From Salinirubellus litoreus (GTDB taxonomy: Archaea; Halobacteriota; Halobacteria; Halobacteriales; Haloarculaceae): DNA of 64,000 nt. Made by a program: the position numbers and the translations under genes. Below are positions 34,849 to 43,148 of this stretch, piece by piece. The notes under the pieces were generated by a model that saw nothing but the letters and a program-made list of their open reading frames with translations, ran no database searches and had not been told where the DNA came from. Numbering within the stretch: position 1 is the stretch's first letter; every line of letters begins with the position of its first letter. Location: contig NZ_CP147841.1 in the NCBI RefSeq assembly GCF_037335815.1, positions 2,542,001-2,606,000 on the forward strand, in the 5' to 3' direction.

Positions 34849-35865
34849 TCAGACGTGGAGCTGCTCGGTCCGGACGGTGAACTGCCAGCCGCCGAGCGGC
34901 GAGGGTTCGAGCGAGAGCTCCCAGCCGTTCATCAGCGCGAGTGGCCGTGACAGCGAGAGCCCGGTCGAGAGCCGGCCGTCCCGACCGACCGGCGTCTCGG
35001 CGAACGCCAGTTCGGGGTTCGGGGGAACGGGCTCCGAACGGTCGTCCTCGACGTAGAACTCCCGGGTTCCGAGGCGTATCCGCACCACCGTGACTGACGA
35101 TCCCGCGGCGGCGCTGTCGAACAGCGATTCGAGGAGGCGCTGGGTCCGCCAGGGGTAACAGACGAGCGGGAACCGATCGGCGAACTCGAGCGACACGTCA
35201 CCGCGATCGCGTCGCTTCCACGCGGCCTCCGCGAGCCCCACGATGTCGACCCGTTCGAACGTCCGGGACTCGTGGGTGAGGTCGAGCAGCCGACTCGAGT
35301 CGCCGACGGCCCGCTCGATCCGATCGAGCGCCGCGGCGATCCGCTCGATCCCGCCCGTCTGGTCGGCCTCGGTATCGAGCATATCGAGCCACCCGGCCGC
35401 ACTCCCGACGGCGTTCCGGAGCTCGTGGGTGAACATCCGGTTCAGCGTGGCGGCCTCGTCGCGACGGGCACGGGTCACCAGCTCCGAGACCTTCCGATCG
35501 GTGACGTCCTCGTGGGCGACCAGACAGTACCGCCGGTCGTCGAACTCGACCGTCGTGGCCCGCATCGAGTACCATCGCAGTTCGCGTTCGCCGTGACAGG
35601 GGTACTCGAAGGTGAACCCGGACCGGTCGCCGCCGAGCACCCCGGCGAGACCCGCCTCCGCCCGCCGACCGTACGGGTCGTCGGTCGCCGAAGCGGTCGC
35701 GTCGAGGTAGTTCGTCCCGACGCCGCCGGTGCCCGGACGGCGCTCCTCCTCCGACTCGCGCCAGGCGCGGTTGACCCAGACTATCCGACCGTCGCCGTCG
35801 AGGACGGCCACGCTGAGGGAGAACTCGTCGAGGAGCCGCCTCGCGAACCCCCCGGGAAGACCCAT
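34849..35865 (-). CDS. PAS-domain histidine kinase with degenerate ATPase motifs
   Basis: 338 residues from ATG 35865; a GTG at 35880 is in frame, but the TATA box at 35891-35900 places the transcription start near 35865. The PAS domain (about 10-125; VLDGDGRIVWVNRAW, RYCLVAHEDVTDRK) is followed by an H-box MFTHELRNAVGSAAGWL and an HATPase-like region. The N-box reads LLESLFDSAAAG and the expected DxGxG loop is YVEDDRSEPVPP, so nucleotide binding may be weak or lost. The fold end ALMNGWELSLEPSPLGGWQF is intact. No transmembrane segment. Confidence 0.8.
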   Translation of the reverse strand: MGLPGGFARRLLDEFSLSVAVLDGDGRIVWVNRAWRESEEERRPGTGGVGTNYLDATASATDDPYGRRAEAGLAGVLGGDRSGFTFEYPCHGERELRWYSMRATTVEFDDRRYCLVAHEDVTDRKVSELVTRARRDEAATLNRMFTHELRNAVGSAAGWLDMLDTEADQTGGIERIAAALDRIERAVGDSSRLLDLTHESRTFERVDIVGLAEAAWKRRDRGDVSLEFADRFPLVCYPWRTQRLLESLFDSAAAGSSVTVVRIRLGTREFYVEDDRSEPVPPNPELAFAETPVGRDGRLSTGLSLSRPLALMNGWELSLEPSPLGGWQFTVRTEQLHV

Positions 35866-35890
35866 CCTGGGTCCGATCACGGTTCACACG

Positions 35891-35900
35891 TTTATATCTG
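35891..35900 (-). promoter_or_regulatory. TATA box of the PAS histidine kinase
   Basis: CAGATATAAA read on the minus strand, 26-35 nt before ATG 35865, favouring a leaderless start there over the upstream GTG. Confidence 0.6.
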
Positions 35901-36167
35901 TTCTGTATGGAATGCAAGATATTGGGCTCGGGCCGCCCCCCTCGACCCCATCGGTTCCGAGTAAGCGAGGCCCGTCCGGCACACGGGCGTCGGGATCCGA
36001 CCGGATCGTCCGGATGAGATGACGGGTTCGTCGCTCCGACCCGGAACGGATCGCGGGACACGGCCGATATATTAGGACATATAATACGCCCGAGTAGCTA
36101 TCGAACGGCTGTTCAGGGAGATCTGAATCCGGATATGCAAATATTGCCATGGCACTGGAACACGGTG
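35901..36167. other. Divergent intergenic region, no gene seen
   Basis: About 270 bp between the histidine-kinase and reductase promoters. The left two thirds are GC-rich; the right third is A/T-rich with several TATA-like stretches (gatatattag, catataatac, tatgcaaatatt). No ORF or RNA gene could be supported. It is long enough to hold regulator sites for the precursor operon. Confidence 0.6.
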
Positions 36168-36170
36168 AGT

Positions 36171-36178
36171 TAAATAAT
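36171..36178 (+). promoter_or_regulatory. TATA box of the reductase-carboxylase-thiolase operon
   Basis: taaataat at 36171-36178, about 23-30 nt before ATG 36201, in an A/T-rich stretch; leaderless transcript expected. Confidence 0.55.
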
Positions 36179-36200
36179 AGGCAGTATAAGGGCAACTATT

Positions 36201-37019
36201 ATGCCAGTGAACACACGCCCTCCGAACATGAACGCCCAACCCGCAGGGCAGTCCCAGCAGGCCCGCGAGCGCCCCCCGATGCTCGCGAACAAGACGTGCG
36301 TCGTGACGGGCGCGTCACGGGGTATCGGCCGGGCCATCGCCGAAGAACTCGGCACACACGGTGCCCAGGTCGTGGTCAACTACCGTTCCTCGGAGGAGGC
36401 CGCCTACGAGGTCGCGGACACCGTCAAGGACGCTGGCGGCGAGGCGATCCCCGTGCAGGCGGACGTCTCGAACCTCGACGAGGTGCACGAGATGGCCGAG
36501 ACCACCCGTGAGGAGTTCGGGGCCGCGAACGTGCTCGTCAACAACGCGGGGCTCACCGTCGACAAGAAGTTCGAGAACATGACCCGCGAGGACTGGGACC
36601 GGGTGATGGAGGTGAACCTCGGCGGCGTGTTCAACTGCACGAAGGCCTACTTCGAGGACATCCGCGACGCCGAGGGCGGCCGGCTCATCAACATCTCGAG
36701 CGTGGTCGGCCAGCAGGGTAACTACGGCCAGGCCAACTACGCCACCACCAAGTCGGGGCTGTTCGGCTTCACCCGCACTATCGCGCTCGAACTCGCCCAC
36801 GAGAACTCGACGGCGAACTGCGTCGCGCCGGGGTTCGTCATGACGGACATGCTCGAGACGGTCCCCGAACGGGTCCAGGAGAAGATCCTCGACCGCATCC
36901 CGCTCAACCGGTTCGCCACGACCGACGACGTCGCGGGAATCGTCCGATTCCTCGCCAGCGACGACTCCTCGTACATGACCGGCCAGGTGCTCGCGGTCAA
37001 CGGTGGGATGGAGTGGTGA
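36201..37019 (+). CDS. SDR-family 3-oxoacyl-ACP / acetoacetyl-CoA reductase (FabG/PhaB-like)
   Basis: 272 residues from ATG 36201; an in-frame ATG at 36228 is possible. Classical short-chain dehydrogenase: TGASRGIGRAIAEEL cofactor loop, LVNNAGLT, the catalytic triad Ser in INISSVVGQQ and Tyr/Lys in YATTKSGLFG, and APGFVMTDM. An Arg after the second strand (NYRSSEEAA) suggests NADPH. Being first in an operon with a beta-ketothiolase and a carboxylase, it most likely reduces 3-ketoacyl-CoA to (R)-3-hydroxyacyl-CoA, as haloarchaeal PhaB does, rather than acting in fatty-acid synthesis, which haloarchaea largely lack. The next start follows the stop by one base. Confidence 0.85.
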   Translation: MPVNTRPPNMNAQPAGQSQQARERPPMLANKTCVVTGASRGIGRAIAEELGTHGAQVVVNYRSSEEAAYEVADTVKDAGGEAIPVQADVSNLDEVHEMAETTREEFGAANVLVNNAGLTVDKKFENMTREDWDRVMEVNLGGVFNCTKAYFEDIRDAEGGRLINISSVVGQQGNYGQANYATTKSGLFGFTRTIALELAHENSTANCVAPGFVMTDMLETVPERVQEKILDRIPLNRFATTDDVAGIVRFLASDDSSYMTGQVLAVNGGMEW

Positions 37020-37020
37020 G

Positions 37021-38619
37021 ATGAGTCAGGAGTCGGAGTCCGACCCGGCCGCGGACCCGACGGCCGACGTCGCCACCGACCTCGACCCGCTGGAGGAGTT
37101 GCGCCGTCGCCGACGACAGGCCGAGGCCGGCGGCGGCCCCGACCGCGTCGAGAAACAGCACGCGAAGGGCAAGCTCACCGCCCGCGAGCGGATCGACTAC
37201 TTCCTCGACGAGGACACCTTCCGCGAGCTCGACCCGTTCGTCGAGCACCAGTCCACCAACTTCGGGATGGAGGAGAAGCGCTACCCGGGCGACGCCGTCG
37301 TCACGGGCTACGGCGAGGTCGACGGCCGCAAGGTGTTCGTCTTTGCCCACGATTTCACCGTCCTCGGGGGGAGCGTCGGCGAGGCCGTCGCCGACAAGAT
37401 CTGCAAGGCGATGGATCGCGCGGTGGACGCCGGCGTGCCCGTGATCGGCCTGAACGATTCGGCAGGTGCGCGGATCCAGGAGGGCGTCGATTCGCTGGTG
37501 GGGTTCGCCCGCATCTTCAAGCGTAACACCGACGCCTCCGGACTCGTCCCACAGATCTCCTGCATCATGGGTCCGTGTGCCGGCGGGGCGACCTACTCGC
37601 CCGCGCTCACGGACTTCACGTTCATGGTGAAGGACACCTCCCACGCGTTCATCACCGGCCCCGACGTGATCGAGACGGTCACCGGCGAGCAGGTTTCGAT
37701 GGAGGAACTCGGCGGGGCCCGGACCCACTCCAGCACCTCCGGGGTCGCACACGTCGCCTGCGAGAGCGAGGAGGACGCGCTCGACCGCATCCGCCGGCTG
37801 CTGTCGTACCTCCCACTGAACAACGTCGAGGATCCCCCGCGGGTCGACCCCTGGGACGACCCCGAACGCGACAGCGAGGTCGGGAACATCGTCCCCGGGT
37901 CGCCGAAGAAGCCCTACGACGTCGTCGAGGTGATCGACGAGGTCTGCGACACGGGCTCGTTCTTCGAGGTCCACGGGTCGTTCGCCCGGAACGTCGTCGT
38001 CGGGTTCGCCCGTCTCGACGGCCGCTCGGTCGGGATCGTCGCCAACCAGCCGAGAGCCTCCGCCGGGACGCTCGACATCGAGTCCTCGCAGAAGGCCGCC
38101 CGATTCGTCCGGTTCTGTGACTCGTTCAACCTCCCCGTCCTCACCCTCGTGGACGTCCCCGGGTTCATGCCCGGAACGGATCAGGAGCACAACGGGATCA
38201 TCCGCCACGGCGCGAAGCTCATCTACGCCTACGCCGAGGCGACGGTGCCGTTACTCACCGTGATCACGCGGAAGGCCTACGGCGGGGCGTACATCGTGAT
38301 GGGCTCGAAGGAGCTCGGGGCGGACGTCAACTACGCCTGGCCGGGCGCGGAGATGGCCGTCCTCGGTCCCCGGGGGGCGGTGAACATCCTCTACCGTCGG
38401 GAGCTGACCGAGGCCGAGAACACGGAGGTGCGGCGCGAACAGCTCATGGACGAGTACCGCGAGGAGTTCGCCAATCCGTACAAGCCCGCAGAACGGGGCT
38501 ACGTCGACGACGTCATCGAGCCCGAGTCCACCCGCAGACGACTCGTCGACGACCTCGAACTGCTCGAACGCAAGCGCGAGGAGTCACCGCCGAAGGACCA
38601 CGGCAACATCCCACTCTGA
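37021..38619 (+). CDS. pccB: Acyl-CoA (propionyl/acetyl-CoA) carboxylase carboxyltransferase subunit
   Basis: 532 residues from ATG 37021. A crotonase-fold carboxyltransferase with two half domains: KGKLTARERIDYFLDE, LNDSAGARIQEGVDSL and the oxyanion segment IMGPCAGGATYSPALTDF in the first; NQPRASAGTLDIESSQKAAR, VDVPGFMPGTDQEHNGIIRH and RKAYGGAYIVMGSKELGAD in the second. It moves the carboxyl from carboxybiotin to propionyl-CoA or acetyl-CoA. The biotin carboxylase/BCCP partner is not in this window. In haloarchaea this complex supplies or drains propionyl-CoA, fitting the PHA-precursor operon. Confidence 0.93.
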   Translation: MSQESESDPAADPTADVATDLDPLEELRRRRRQAEAGGGPDRVEKQHAKGKLTARERIDYFLDEDTFRELDPFVEHQSTNFGMEEKRYPGDAVVTGYGEVDGRKVFVFAHDFTVLGGSVGEAVADKICKAMDRAVDAGVPVIGLNDSAGARIQEGVDSLVGFARIFKRNTDASGLVPQISCIMGPCAGGATYSPALTDFTFMVKDTSHAFITGPDVIETVTGEQVSMEELGGARTHSSTSGVAHVACESEEDALDRIRRLLSYLPLNNVEDPPRVDPWDDPERDSEVGNIVPGSPKKPYDVVEVIDEVCDTGSFFEVHGSFARNVVVGFARLDGRSVGIVANQPRASAGTLDIESSQKAARFVRFCDSFNLPVLTLVDVPGFMPGTDQEHNGIIRHGAKLIYAYAEATVPLLTVITRKAYGGAYIVMGSKELGADVNYAWPGAEMAVLGPRGAVNILYRRELTEAENTEVRREQLMDEYREEFANPYKPAERGYVDDVIEPESTRRRLVDDLELLERKREESPPKDHGNIPL

Positions 38620-38621
38620 CC

Positions 38622-38972
38622 ATGCCCGAACTACAGCGACCGACACGGAACGCGGCGGATTCGAACGGCCCGGATGCGGACCGGGCCGAACACGGCGGTC
38701 ATTCGGAGGCCACGACGAGGCTCGACGTCGCCGGTGCGGACGTCGCCGTCTCGGGCGACCCGACGGACGCGGAGGCGGCGGCGCTCGCGACCGTCCTCGC
38801 CGAGCACCTCCGCGCGGAGGCGGAGGCGGCGGAGGCCGACGAGGAGCCGCGCTACGCGGTCGATCCCTGGTGTCTCGCCGGTCGGCTCGGCCGGCGCACG
38901 CCGGGCGGCGTCCCCACCGCGTGTCGGTCCGGTCGGGAGTGGAAGACGGCTGACAGGGCAACGACCTGGTAG
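38622..38972 (+). CDS. pccX: Small subunit of acyl-CoA carboxylase (PccX / epsilon-like)
   Basis: 116 residues starting three bases after the carboxyltransferase stop. The middle VAVSGDPTDAEAAALATVLA segment and the end WCLAGRLGRRTPGGVPTACR followed by REWKTADRA have the pattern of actinobacterial epsilon subunits and of PccX, the third subunit of the Haloferax mediterranei propionyl-CoA carboxylase. It likely bridges the carboxyltransferase and biotin carboxylase parts. Residues 1-35 are polar and probably disordered. Confidence 0.75.
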   Translation: MPELQRPTRNAADSNGPDADRAEHGGHSEATTRLDVAGADVAVSGDPTDAEAAALATVLAEHLRAEAEAAEADEEPRYAVDPWCLAGRLGRRTPGGVPTACRSGREWKTADRATTW

Positions 38973-39128
38973 GAACACGGGACTCGGGATCCGGCGAACC
39001 GGATCCAGTCGTACGGTTTCCACGCGCTTCTGGCCTGTCGTTCCCCGACCCCCTCCGCCGGTACCCCTCGGCTGGTCGTGGGGTTCCCAAACAGTTAGGG
39101 CGGACAGGACGGACTTCTCCCACGAACC

Positions 39129-40286
39129 ATGAGTGACGTGGCCGTCATCGGTGCCTCGATGACACAGTTCGGCAGGCGCGAGGGGGAGTGGATACTCGAC
39201 CTGCTCGCGGAGGCGGGCGAGGCCTGTCTCGACGACGCCGGCGTCGGGCCGGACGACGTCGAGCACCTCTACGTCTCGAACATGGCGAGCGGCGAGTTCG
39301 AGGGACAGACGGGCGTGATGAACGCCCTCGCACACGACCTGAGTGTGCTCCCGGCGTACACCCAGCGAGTCGACCAGACCTCCTCGTCGGGCGGGTCGGG
39401 CATCTACGCCGCCTGGCAGTCGGTCGCCTCCGGCGCGAGCGACATGACGCTCCTCGTGGGCGGCGAGAAGATGACCCACCGCTCGACGGAGGAGGCGACG
39501 GACGTCATCGCCTCCATCACCCACCCCGTCGAGTACAAACACGGGCTCACGCTGCCGTCGTTCGCGGGGCTCACCGCACGACACTACCTCGAACGGTTCG
39601 ACGCGCCCCGGGAGTCGCTGGCGCACGTCGCGGTGAAGAACCACGAGAACGGCACGCGCAACCCGCACGCACAGTTCCAAAAGGAGATCGACGTGGAGAC
39701 GGCGATGGAGTCGCCGATGGTCGCCGATCCGCTCAGGCTCTACGACTTCTGTCCCATTACCGACGGCTCGGCGGCGCTGCTGTTCTGCCCGGAGGACGTC
39801 GCCCGCGAGTACACCGACGAGTACGCCACGATCGCGGGGGTCGCCGGCGCGACGGACACGCTGGTCGTCCACGAGCGGGCCGATCCGACGACGATGGGCG
39901 GCGTGGTCGAGTCGGGTAGCGAGGCGTACGAGATGTCCGGCTACGGCCCCGAGGACGTCGACGTGGCCGAACTCCACGATATGTTCACGATCCTCGAGTT
40001 CCTCCAGATGGAGGGGCTCGACTTCGCGGAGAAGGGCGAGGCCTGGGAGATGGCGATGGACGGGGAGACGGCGATGGACGGCTCGCTCCCGATCAACACG
40101 TCGGGCGGGCTCAAGTCCAAGGGCCACCCGCTCGGCGCGTCGGGGGTCGCACAGGGCTACGAGATCTACCAGCAACTGGTGGGCGGTGCGGGCGACCGCC
40201 AGGTCGACGCCGAGATCGGCCTCGCCTGCAACGTCGGCGGGTTCGGTAACTGCGTCATCACCACCATCATGGAGGCCGCGCGATGA
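39129..40286 (+). CDS. Haloarchaeal beta-ketothiolase, catalytic alpha subunit (Ser-type)
   Basis: 385 residues. A thiolase fold with the C-terminal catalytic His residues in VAELHDMFTILEF and LKSKGHPLGASGVAQG. At the position of the usual acyl-accepting Cys the sequence is VDQTSSSGGSG, so Ser (about residue 85) replaces Cys. This Ser-His-His arrangement is that described for PhaA/BktB of Haloferax mediterranei, which make acetoacetyl- and 3-ketovaleryl-CoA for PHBV and require a separate OB-fold beta subunit. That partner is the next gene, overlapping by four bases. Close relatives elsewhere may be SCP2-like thiolases. Confidence 0.87.
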   Translation: MSDVAVIGASMTQFGRREGEWILDLLAEAGEACLDDAGVGPDDVEHLYVSNMASGEFEGQTGVMNALAHDLSVLPAYTQRVDQTSSSGGSGIYAAWQSVASGASDMTLLVGGEKMTHRSTEEATDVIASITHPVEYKHGLTLPSFAGLTARHYLERFDAPRESLAHVAVKNHENGTRNPHAQFQKEIDVETAMESPMVADPLRLYDFCPITDGSAALLFCPEDVAREYTDEYATIAGVAGATDTLVVHERADPTTMGGVVESGSEAYEMSGYGPEDVDVAELHDMFTILEFLQMEGLDFAEKGEAWEMAMDGETAMDGSLPINTSGGLKSKGHPLGASGVAQGYEIYQQLVGGAGDRQVDAEIGLACNVGGFGNCVITTIMEAAR

Positions 40287-40678
40287 CGATGGAAGCCTAC
40301 CGCTACGCCGACGGGAGCATCACCTACCCGGGTCACCCGATCGGCCCCGACGGGAGCGAACCCGTGGGGACCGTCGATCTGAGCGAGTACACCGCCGAGG
40401 TCGTCACCTGGACGACCTCCCACTCGACGCCGCCCGGGGTGCGGTCACCGAACACCGTTGCCATCGTCGAGTTCGACGTCGACGGCACCCCGGTACGGGC
40501 GATCGGGCAGGTCGAGGGGGAGGTCGAGACCGGCGACACCGTCAGGCCGGTGTACGCCGAGGAGCTACGCGAACCGGGGGCCGGCATCCGCGAACCGGAG
40601 AGCCAGGCGTGGGACGGCTACCGGTTCGAACCCCTGGATGCCCCGGCGGATCGGGAGGGAAGCGACTCCGGGAACTGA
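40283..40678 (+). CDS. Beta-ketothiolase beta subunit (OB-fold, DUF35-related)
   Basis: 131 residues with ATG in the ATGA overlap with the thiolase. The core GTVDLSEYTAEVVTWTTSHS and TVAIVEFDVDGTPVRAIGQV is an OB-fold as in the C-terminal half of DUF35 proteins, but the N-terminal zinc ribbon of DUF35 is absent. This matches the small beta subunits of haloarchaeal PhaA/BktB, which are required for activity. Overlap implies co-translation and a stoichiometric complex. Confidence 0.83.
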   Translation: MTMEAYRYADGSITYPGHPIGPDGSEPVGTVDLSEYTAEVVTWTTSHSTPPGVRSPNTVAIVEFDVDGTPVRAIGQVEGEVETGDTVRPVYAEELREPGAGIREPESQAWDGYRFEPLDAPADREGSDSGN

Positions 40679-40748
40679 GCCCGCGGCGAATCCGACCCGC
40701 GGTAGAGTCCGCGCCTCTCACCCTCCCACACCCCGAACGTCCTCACCT

Positions 40749-40768
40749 CCTTCCTTCCTTCCTTCCTT
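40749..40768. repeat. CCTT tetranucleotide microsatellite, five units
   Basis: Five perfect CCTT repeats followed by TC, in the 104-bp space between two convergent genes. On the minus strand it reads AAGG repeats. The pyrimidine-rich tract may serve as a terminator for the thiolase operon. Confidence 0.6.
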
Positions 40769-40782
40769 TCGATGACCGCCGG

Positions 40783-41571
40783 CTATCGGCTCCGGTTCCG
40801 GTCCTCGTCGTCCGGGTCCGTCTCGCCCTCGCCCTCGTCGGCGGCCGGCAGATCCCCGTTCCCCTCGCCCTTCAGGTCACGACGTATCGTATCCAGCTCC
40901 GCCTCCACGTCGACTGCGGGGGCGTCGTCACCCTCGCTCGCGTCCCCCTCCTCCTCCTCGTCCGCCGACCGGACGGGGATCTCGTGGCCCCTCGTGGGTA
41001 CCCGACCGGAGGTCCTCCGTGCGGTCCCGTCCCAGTCGCGCTCGTCGTCCCGGTCGCGTTCGCCGGCCTCGACCTCCCGTAGCCGCCGGTCGATCTCCTC
41101 GCGGAGGGCCCGCGCGTCGGCGAGCAGGTCGCGCGCGTCCGGGTCGGAGGGTTCGCCCCCTTCGACCGCCGACCCGAGGTCGGAGAGGACGGCGTCGATC
41201 CGGTCGAGCGTGGTCCGACCGACGGACTCGACGCGCTCGCGGGTCTCCGGCGAGGCGGCCTCGATACCCCGGCCGTCGAGGAGCCGGAGCGTCGCCCGCA
41301 GGAGTTCGAGCGAACGGACGCCGGACTCCAGCAGTGCGATGAGCGTGGGGATGGTGTACTGCTCGGTGAACCGGACGAGTTCGCGGGGGGTGGGCGGTGT
41401 CGGGATCCGGGGATCGGTCGGACCTCGCCGTCGGGGTCGGCCTCGATCGCCCGGGCCGACCACACCCTGGAGGGATTCGAGGGTCGTCGACAGCTCGTCG
41501 ACGAGCTCCGCCAGGTCCTGGTCGTCTCGGGGGCGATCGTCGTCGCGGGGGCCGGATCCACGGTCGGTCAT
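40783..41571 (-). CDS. Haloarchaeal helical protein (DUF7547-like)
   Basis: 262 residues. N-terminal heptad-like helix (LAELVDELSTTLESLQGVV), a conserved block PPTPRELVRFTEQYTIPTLI and ALLESGVRSLELLRATLRLL, a second helical pair (residues about 100-165), and a C-terminal low-complexity tail rich in Asp, Glu and Arg. No enzyme motif. Known only as a Halobacteria family. It is convergent with the PHA-precursor operon; amphipathic helices would allow membrane or granule association, but this is speculation. Confidence 0.7.
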   Translation of the reverse strand: MTDRGSGPRDDDRPRDDQDLAELVDELSTTLESLQGVVGPGDRGRPRRRGPTDPRIPTPPTPRELVRFTEQYTIPTLIALLESGVRSLELLRATLRLLDGRGIEAASPETRERVESVGRTTLDRIDAVLSDLGSAVEGGEPSDPDARDLLADARALREEIDRRLREVEAGERDRDDERDWDGTARRTSGRVPTRGHEIPVRSADEEEEGDASEGDDAPAVDVEAELDTIRRDLKGEGNGDLPAADEGEGETDPDDEDRNRSR

Positions 41572-41627
41572 ACCCCTCGTTCGGTCGCCACGGTCAAAAC
41601 CGTGTGCCCGACTGTTACGGCGAGCCC

Positions 41628-41636
41628 AAATACTTA
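41628..41636 (+). promoter_or_regulatory. TATA box of the DUF7504-like gene
   Basis: aaatactta at 41628-41636, 29-37 nt before ATG 41665; leaderless start expected. Confidence 0.5.
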
Positions 41637-41664
41637 TTATCTGACCGACGAATCGTGTAATATC

Positions 41665-42354
41665 ATGGTCCCGGAGACGAGTGCCGGTGGGGCGGCCTCC
41701 TTCGCGAAAGCGCTCGCCTCACTGAAACGCCGGGGGAGCAACCTCCTGCTGGTCGGCCCGGCCTACGAGGCGGCCCACCTGTCCGCGTCCCGGCGGTTCA
41801 TGGGGGACGCCGACTCCCCCCGTGAGCGGCTGCTCGTACTGACTGATCGCGACGCCGAACGGGAGACACGTCTGCCCGACGACGCCGATCCCGTCCGCAC
41901 CGTGGAGCACCGATCGCTCACCCGGAGCACGGCTGCCACCCGGCCCGCCACCTCGCCGGGCCCCCTCTCCGTCTCCGGTCCGGACGGGGAGCCACACGAC
42001 CCGCTCGTCGCGCTGGGCAACGAGGTAGCCGACGAGATCGAGGCGGCCGACGAGCGGGCCGGCGGCCTCGCGCCGGGTCAACTCCGCGTCTGTCTCGACT
42101 CGCTCGTACCCCTCCTCGAGGAGCACGACCGCCAGCGCGTCATCGCCTTCCTCCACGCGATGACCTCCGACGTCGACCGCGTGAACGGTATGGCCCACTA
42201 CCACCTCCCAGTATCGGCGGACGCCGAGGTGGTCGGGTTCATCGAACCGCTCTTCGACGCCGTCGTCGAACTCCGGGTCGGAACGGACGGCCCACAGCAG
42301 CGCTGGACGCTCACGGACGGGCGGGGCAGCACCGACTGGCTCGCGCTCGGTTGA
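41665..42354 (+). CDS. HTR-like / DUF7504-type RecA-fold protein
   Basis: 229 residues from ATG 41665, supported by the TATA box. The order of segments (ASLKRRGSNLLLVGPAYEAA, RLLVLTDRD, LRVCLDSLVPLLEEHDRQRV, IAFLHAMTSDVDRVNGMAHY, PLFDAVVELRV, QRWTLTDG) matches a family of degenerate RecA/KaiC-like haloarchaeal proteins. The P-loop position (LLVGPAYEAAHLSA) has no GKT/S, so ATP hydrolysis is unlikely. Often considered signalling-related; function unknown. Confidence 0.72.
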   Translation: MVPETSAGGAASFAKALASLKRRGSNLLLVGPAYEAAHLSASRRFMGDADSPRERLLVLTDRDAERETRLPDDADPVRTVEHRSLTRSTAATRPATSPGPLSVSGPDGEPHDPLVALGNEVADEIEAADERAGGLAPGQLRVCLDSLVPLLEEHDRQRVIAFLHAMTSDVDRVNGMAHYHLPVSADAEVVGFIEPLFDAVVELRVGTDGPQQRWTLTDGRGSTDWLALG

Positions 42355-42411
42355 ATCCTCGCTCCCCGACGGACTCACGACCGCCAGCGGCGCGACCGTC
42401 CAGCGCGTCGC

Positions 42412-42807
42412 TCACTCCCGCGTGAGGACGACCGCCGCCCGGCCGCCGAACGCCCTCTCGCTCGCCCCCTCCGCCCGGGTGATCCGGCGCGCCTGGCGGT
42501 CGTGGACGGCGACGAGGCGCTCGCGTTCCTCGCCGTCGAGCCCGAGCGCGTCGGCGAACTCCGACCAGACCACGGGCCGGACCGCACAGCAGAACAGTTC
42601 GGGGGTCCGGACGACGACGGCGTCGTCGAGGGCCCGTCGCCACTCGTAGACGAGGTCGTCCACCCCCGGGAGATCGCGCACCGACTCCTGGTGTCGGCGG
42701 AGCAGCGACCGTAGCGCGTCGGCGCTCCCGCCGGTCTCGGCAGCGACCGACGAGACGAGATCCGGATCGAATGCGTCGAGCGGGTCGCGGACGGCTGGAC
42801 TGGGCAC
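42412..42807 (-). CDS. Uncharacterised haloarchaeal protein, 131 residues
   Basis: Starts at GTG 42807 (VPSPAVRDPLDAFDPDLVSS); no ATG is available in frame nearby. Mostly helical, with VSSVAAETGGSADALRSLLR, LPGVDDLVYEWRRALDDAVV, a Cys pair in ELFCCAVRPVVWSEF and a C-terminal RAFGGRAAVVLTRE strand. Codon bias is typical of the window and the reading frame is well conserved in composition. No family recognised. Convergent with the DUF7504-like gene. Confidence 0.6.
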   Translation of the reverse strand: MPSPAVRDPLDAFDPDLVSSVAAETGGSADALRSLLRRHQESVRDLPGVDDLVYEWRRALDDAVVVRTPELFCCAVRPVVWSEFADALGLDGEERERLVAVHDRQARRITRAEGASERAFGGRAAVVLTRE

Positions 42808-43148
42808 GGTCGACGGGGATAGGCGTCGGGCGGATGAAACCGGTTCCGGTCGACACTCCCGGACCCGGCCGCGTGGGCTCGCCGTGTCGAGGCGAGGCAC
42901 CATCCGAACCGTGGAGTCGCGGGCCGTCGCCAACGGGGCGGGCAGTGACGCTATCGGTGCGGGCGTGTCGGCGGTGTGGAGGTCGCACCGTCGTCGTGGC
43001 ACCTCCCGCGAGGTCCACGAGGTCCGTGAGGTCCGCGACAGTCGCCCGGAGGTCTTCGGCGCTTCGCGACCGAGGTGGCGACTCCGACGACCGGTAAATC
43101 GTGGCGCCGACGGTGGTTCTTTGATCGGGGACGTCGGACGGACCGACC
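42808..43148. other. Intergenic region without a supportable gene
   Basis: 341 bp between two divergent genes. An ORF from 42834 to 43097 on the plus strand (87 residues, with ACRRCGG) is open, but its Arg/Ser-rich composition is that of a chance frame in GC-rich DNA. A gtaaatc stretch at 43096 may be the YbaK promoter. No RNA structure was recognised. Confidence 0.5.

Noticed and set aside
42834..43097. 87-residue ORF with a CRRCGG motif
   Set aside because: One Cys pair only, Arg/Ser-rich chance composition, no promoter or ribosome-binding signal.
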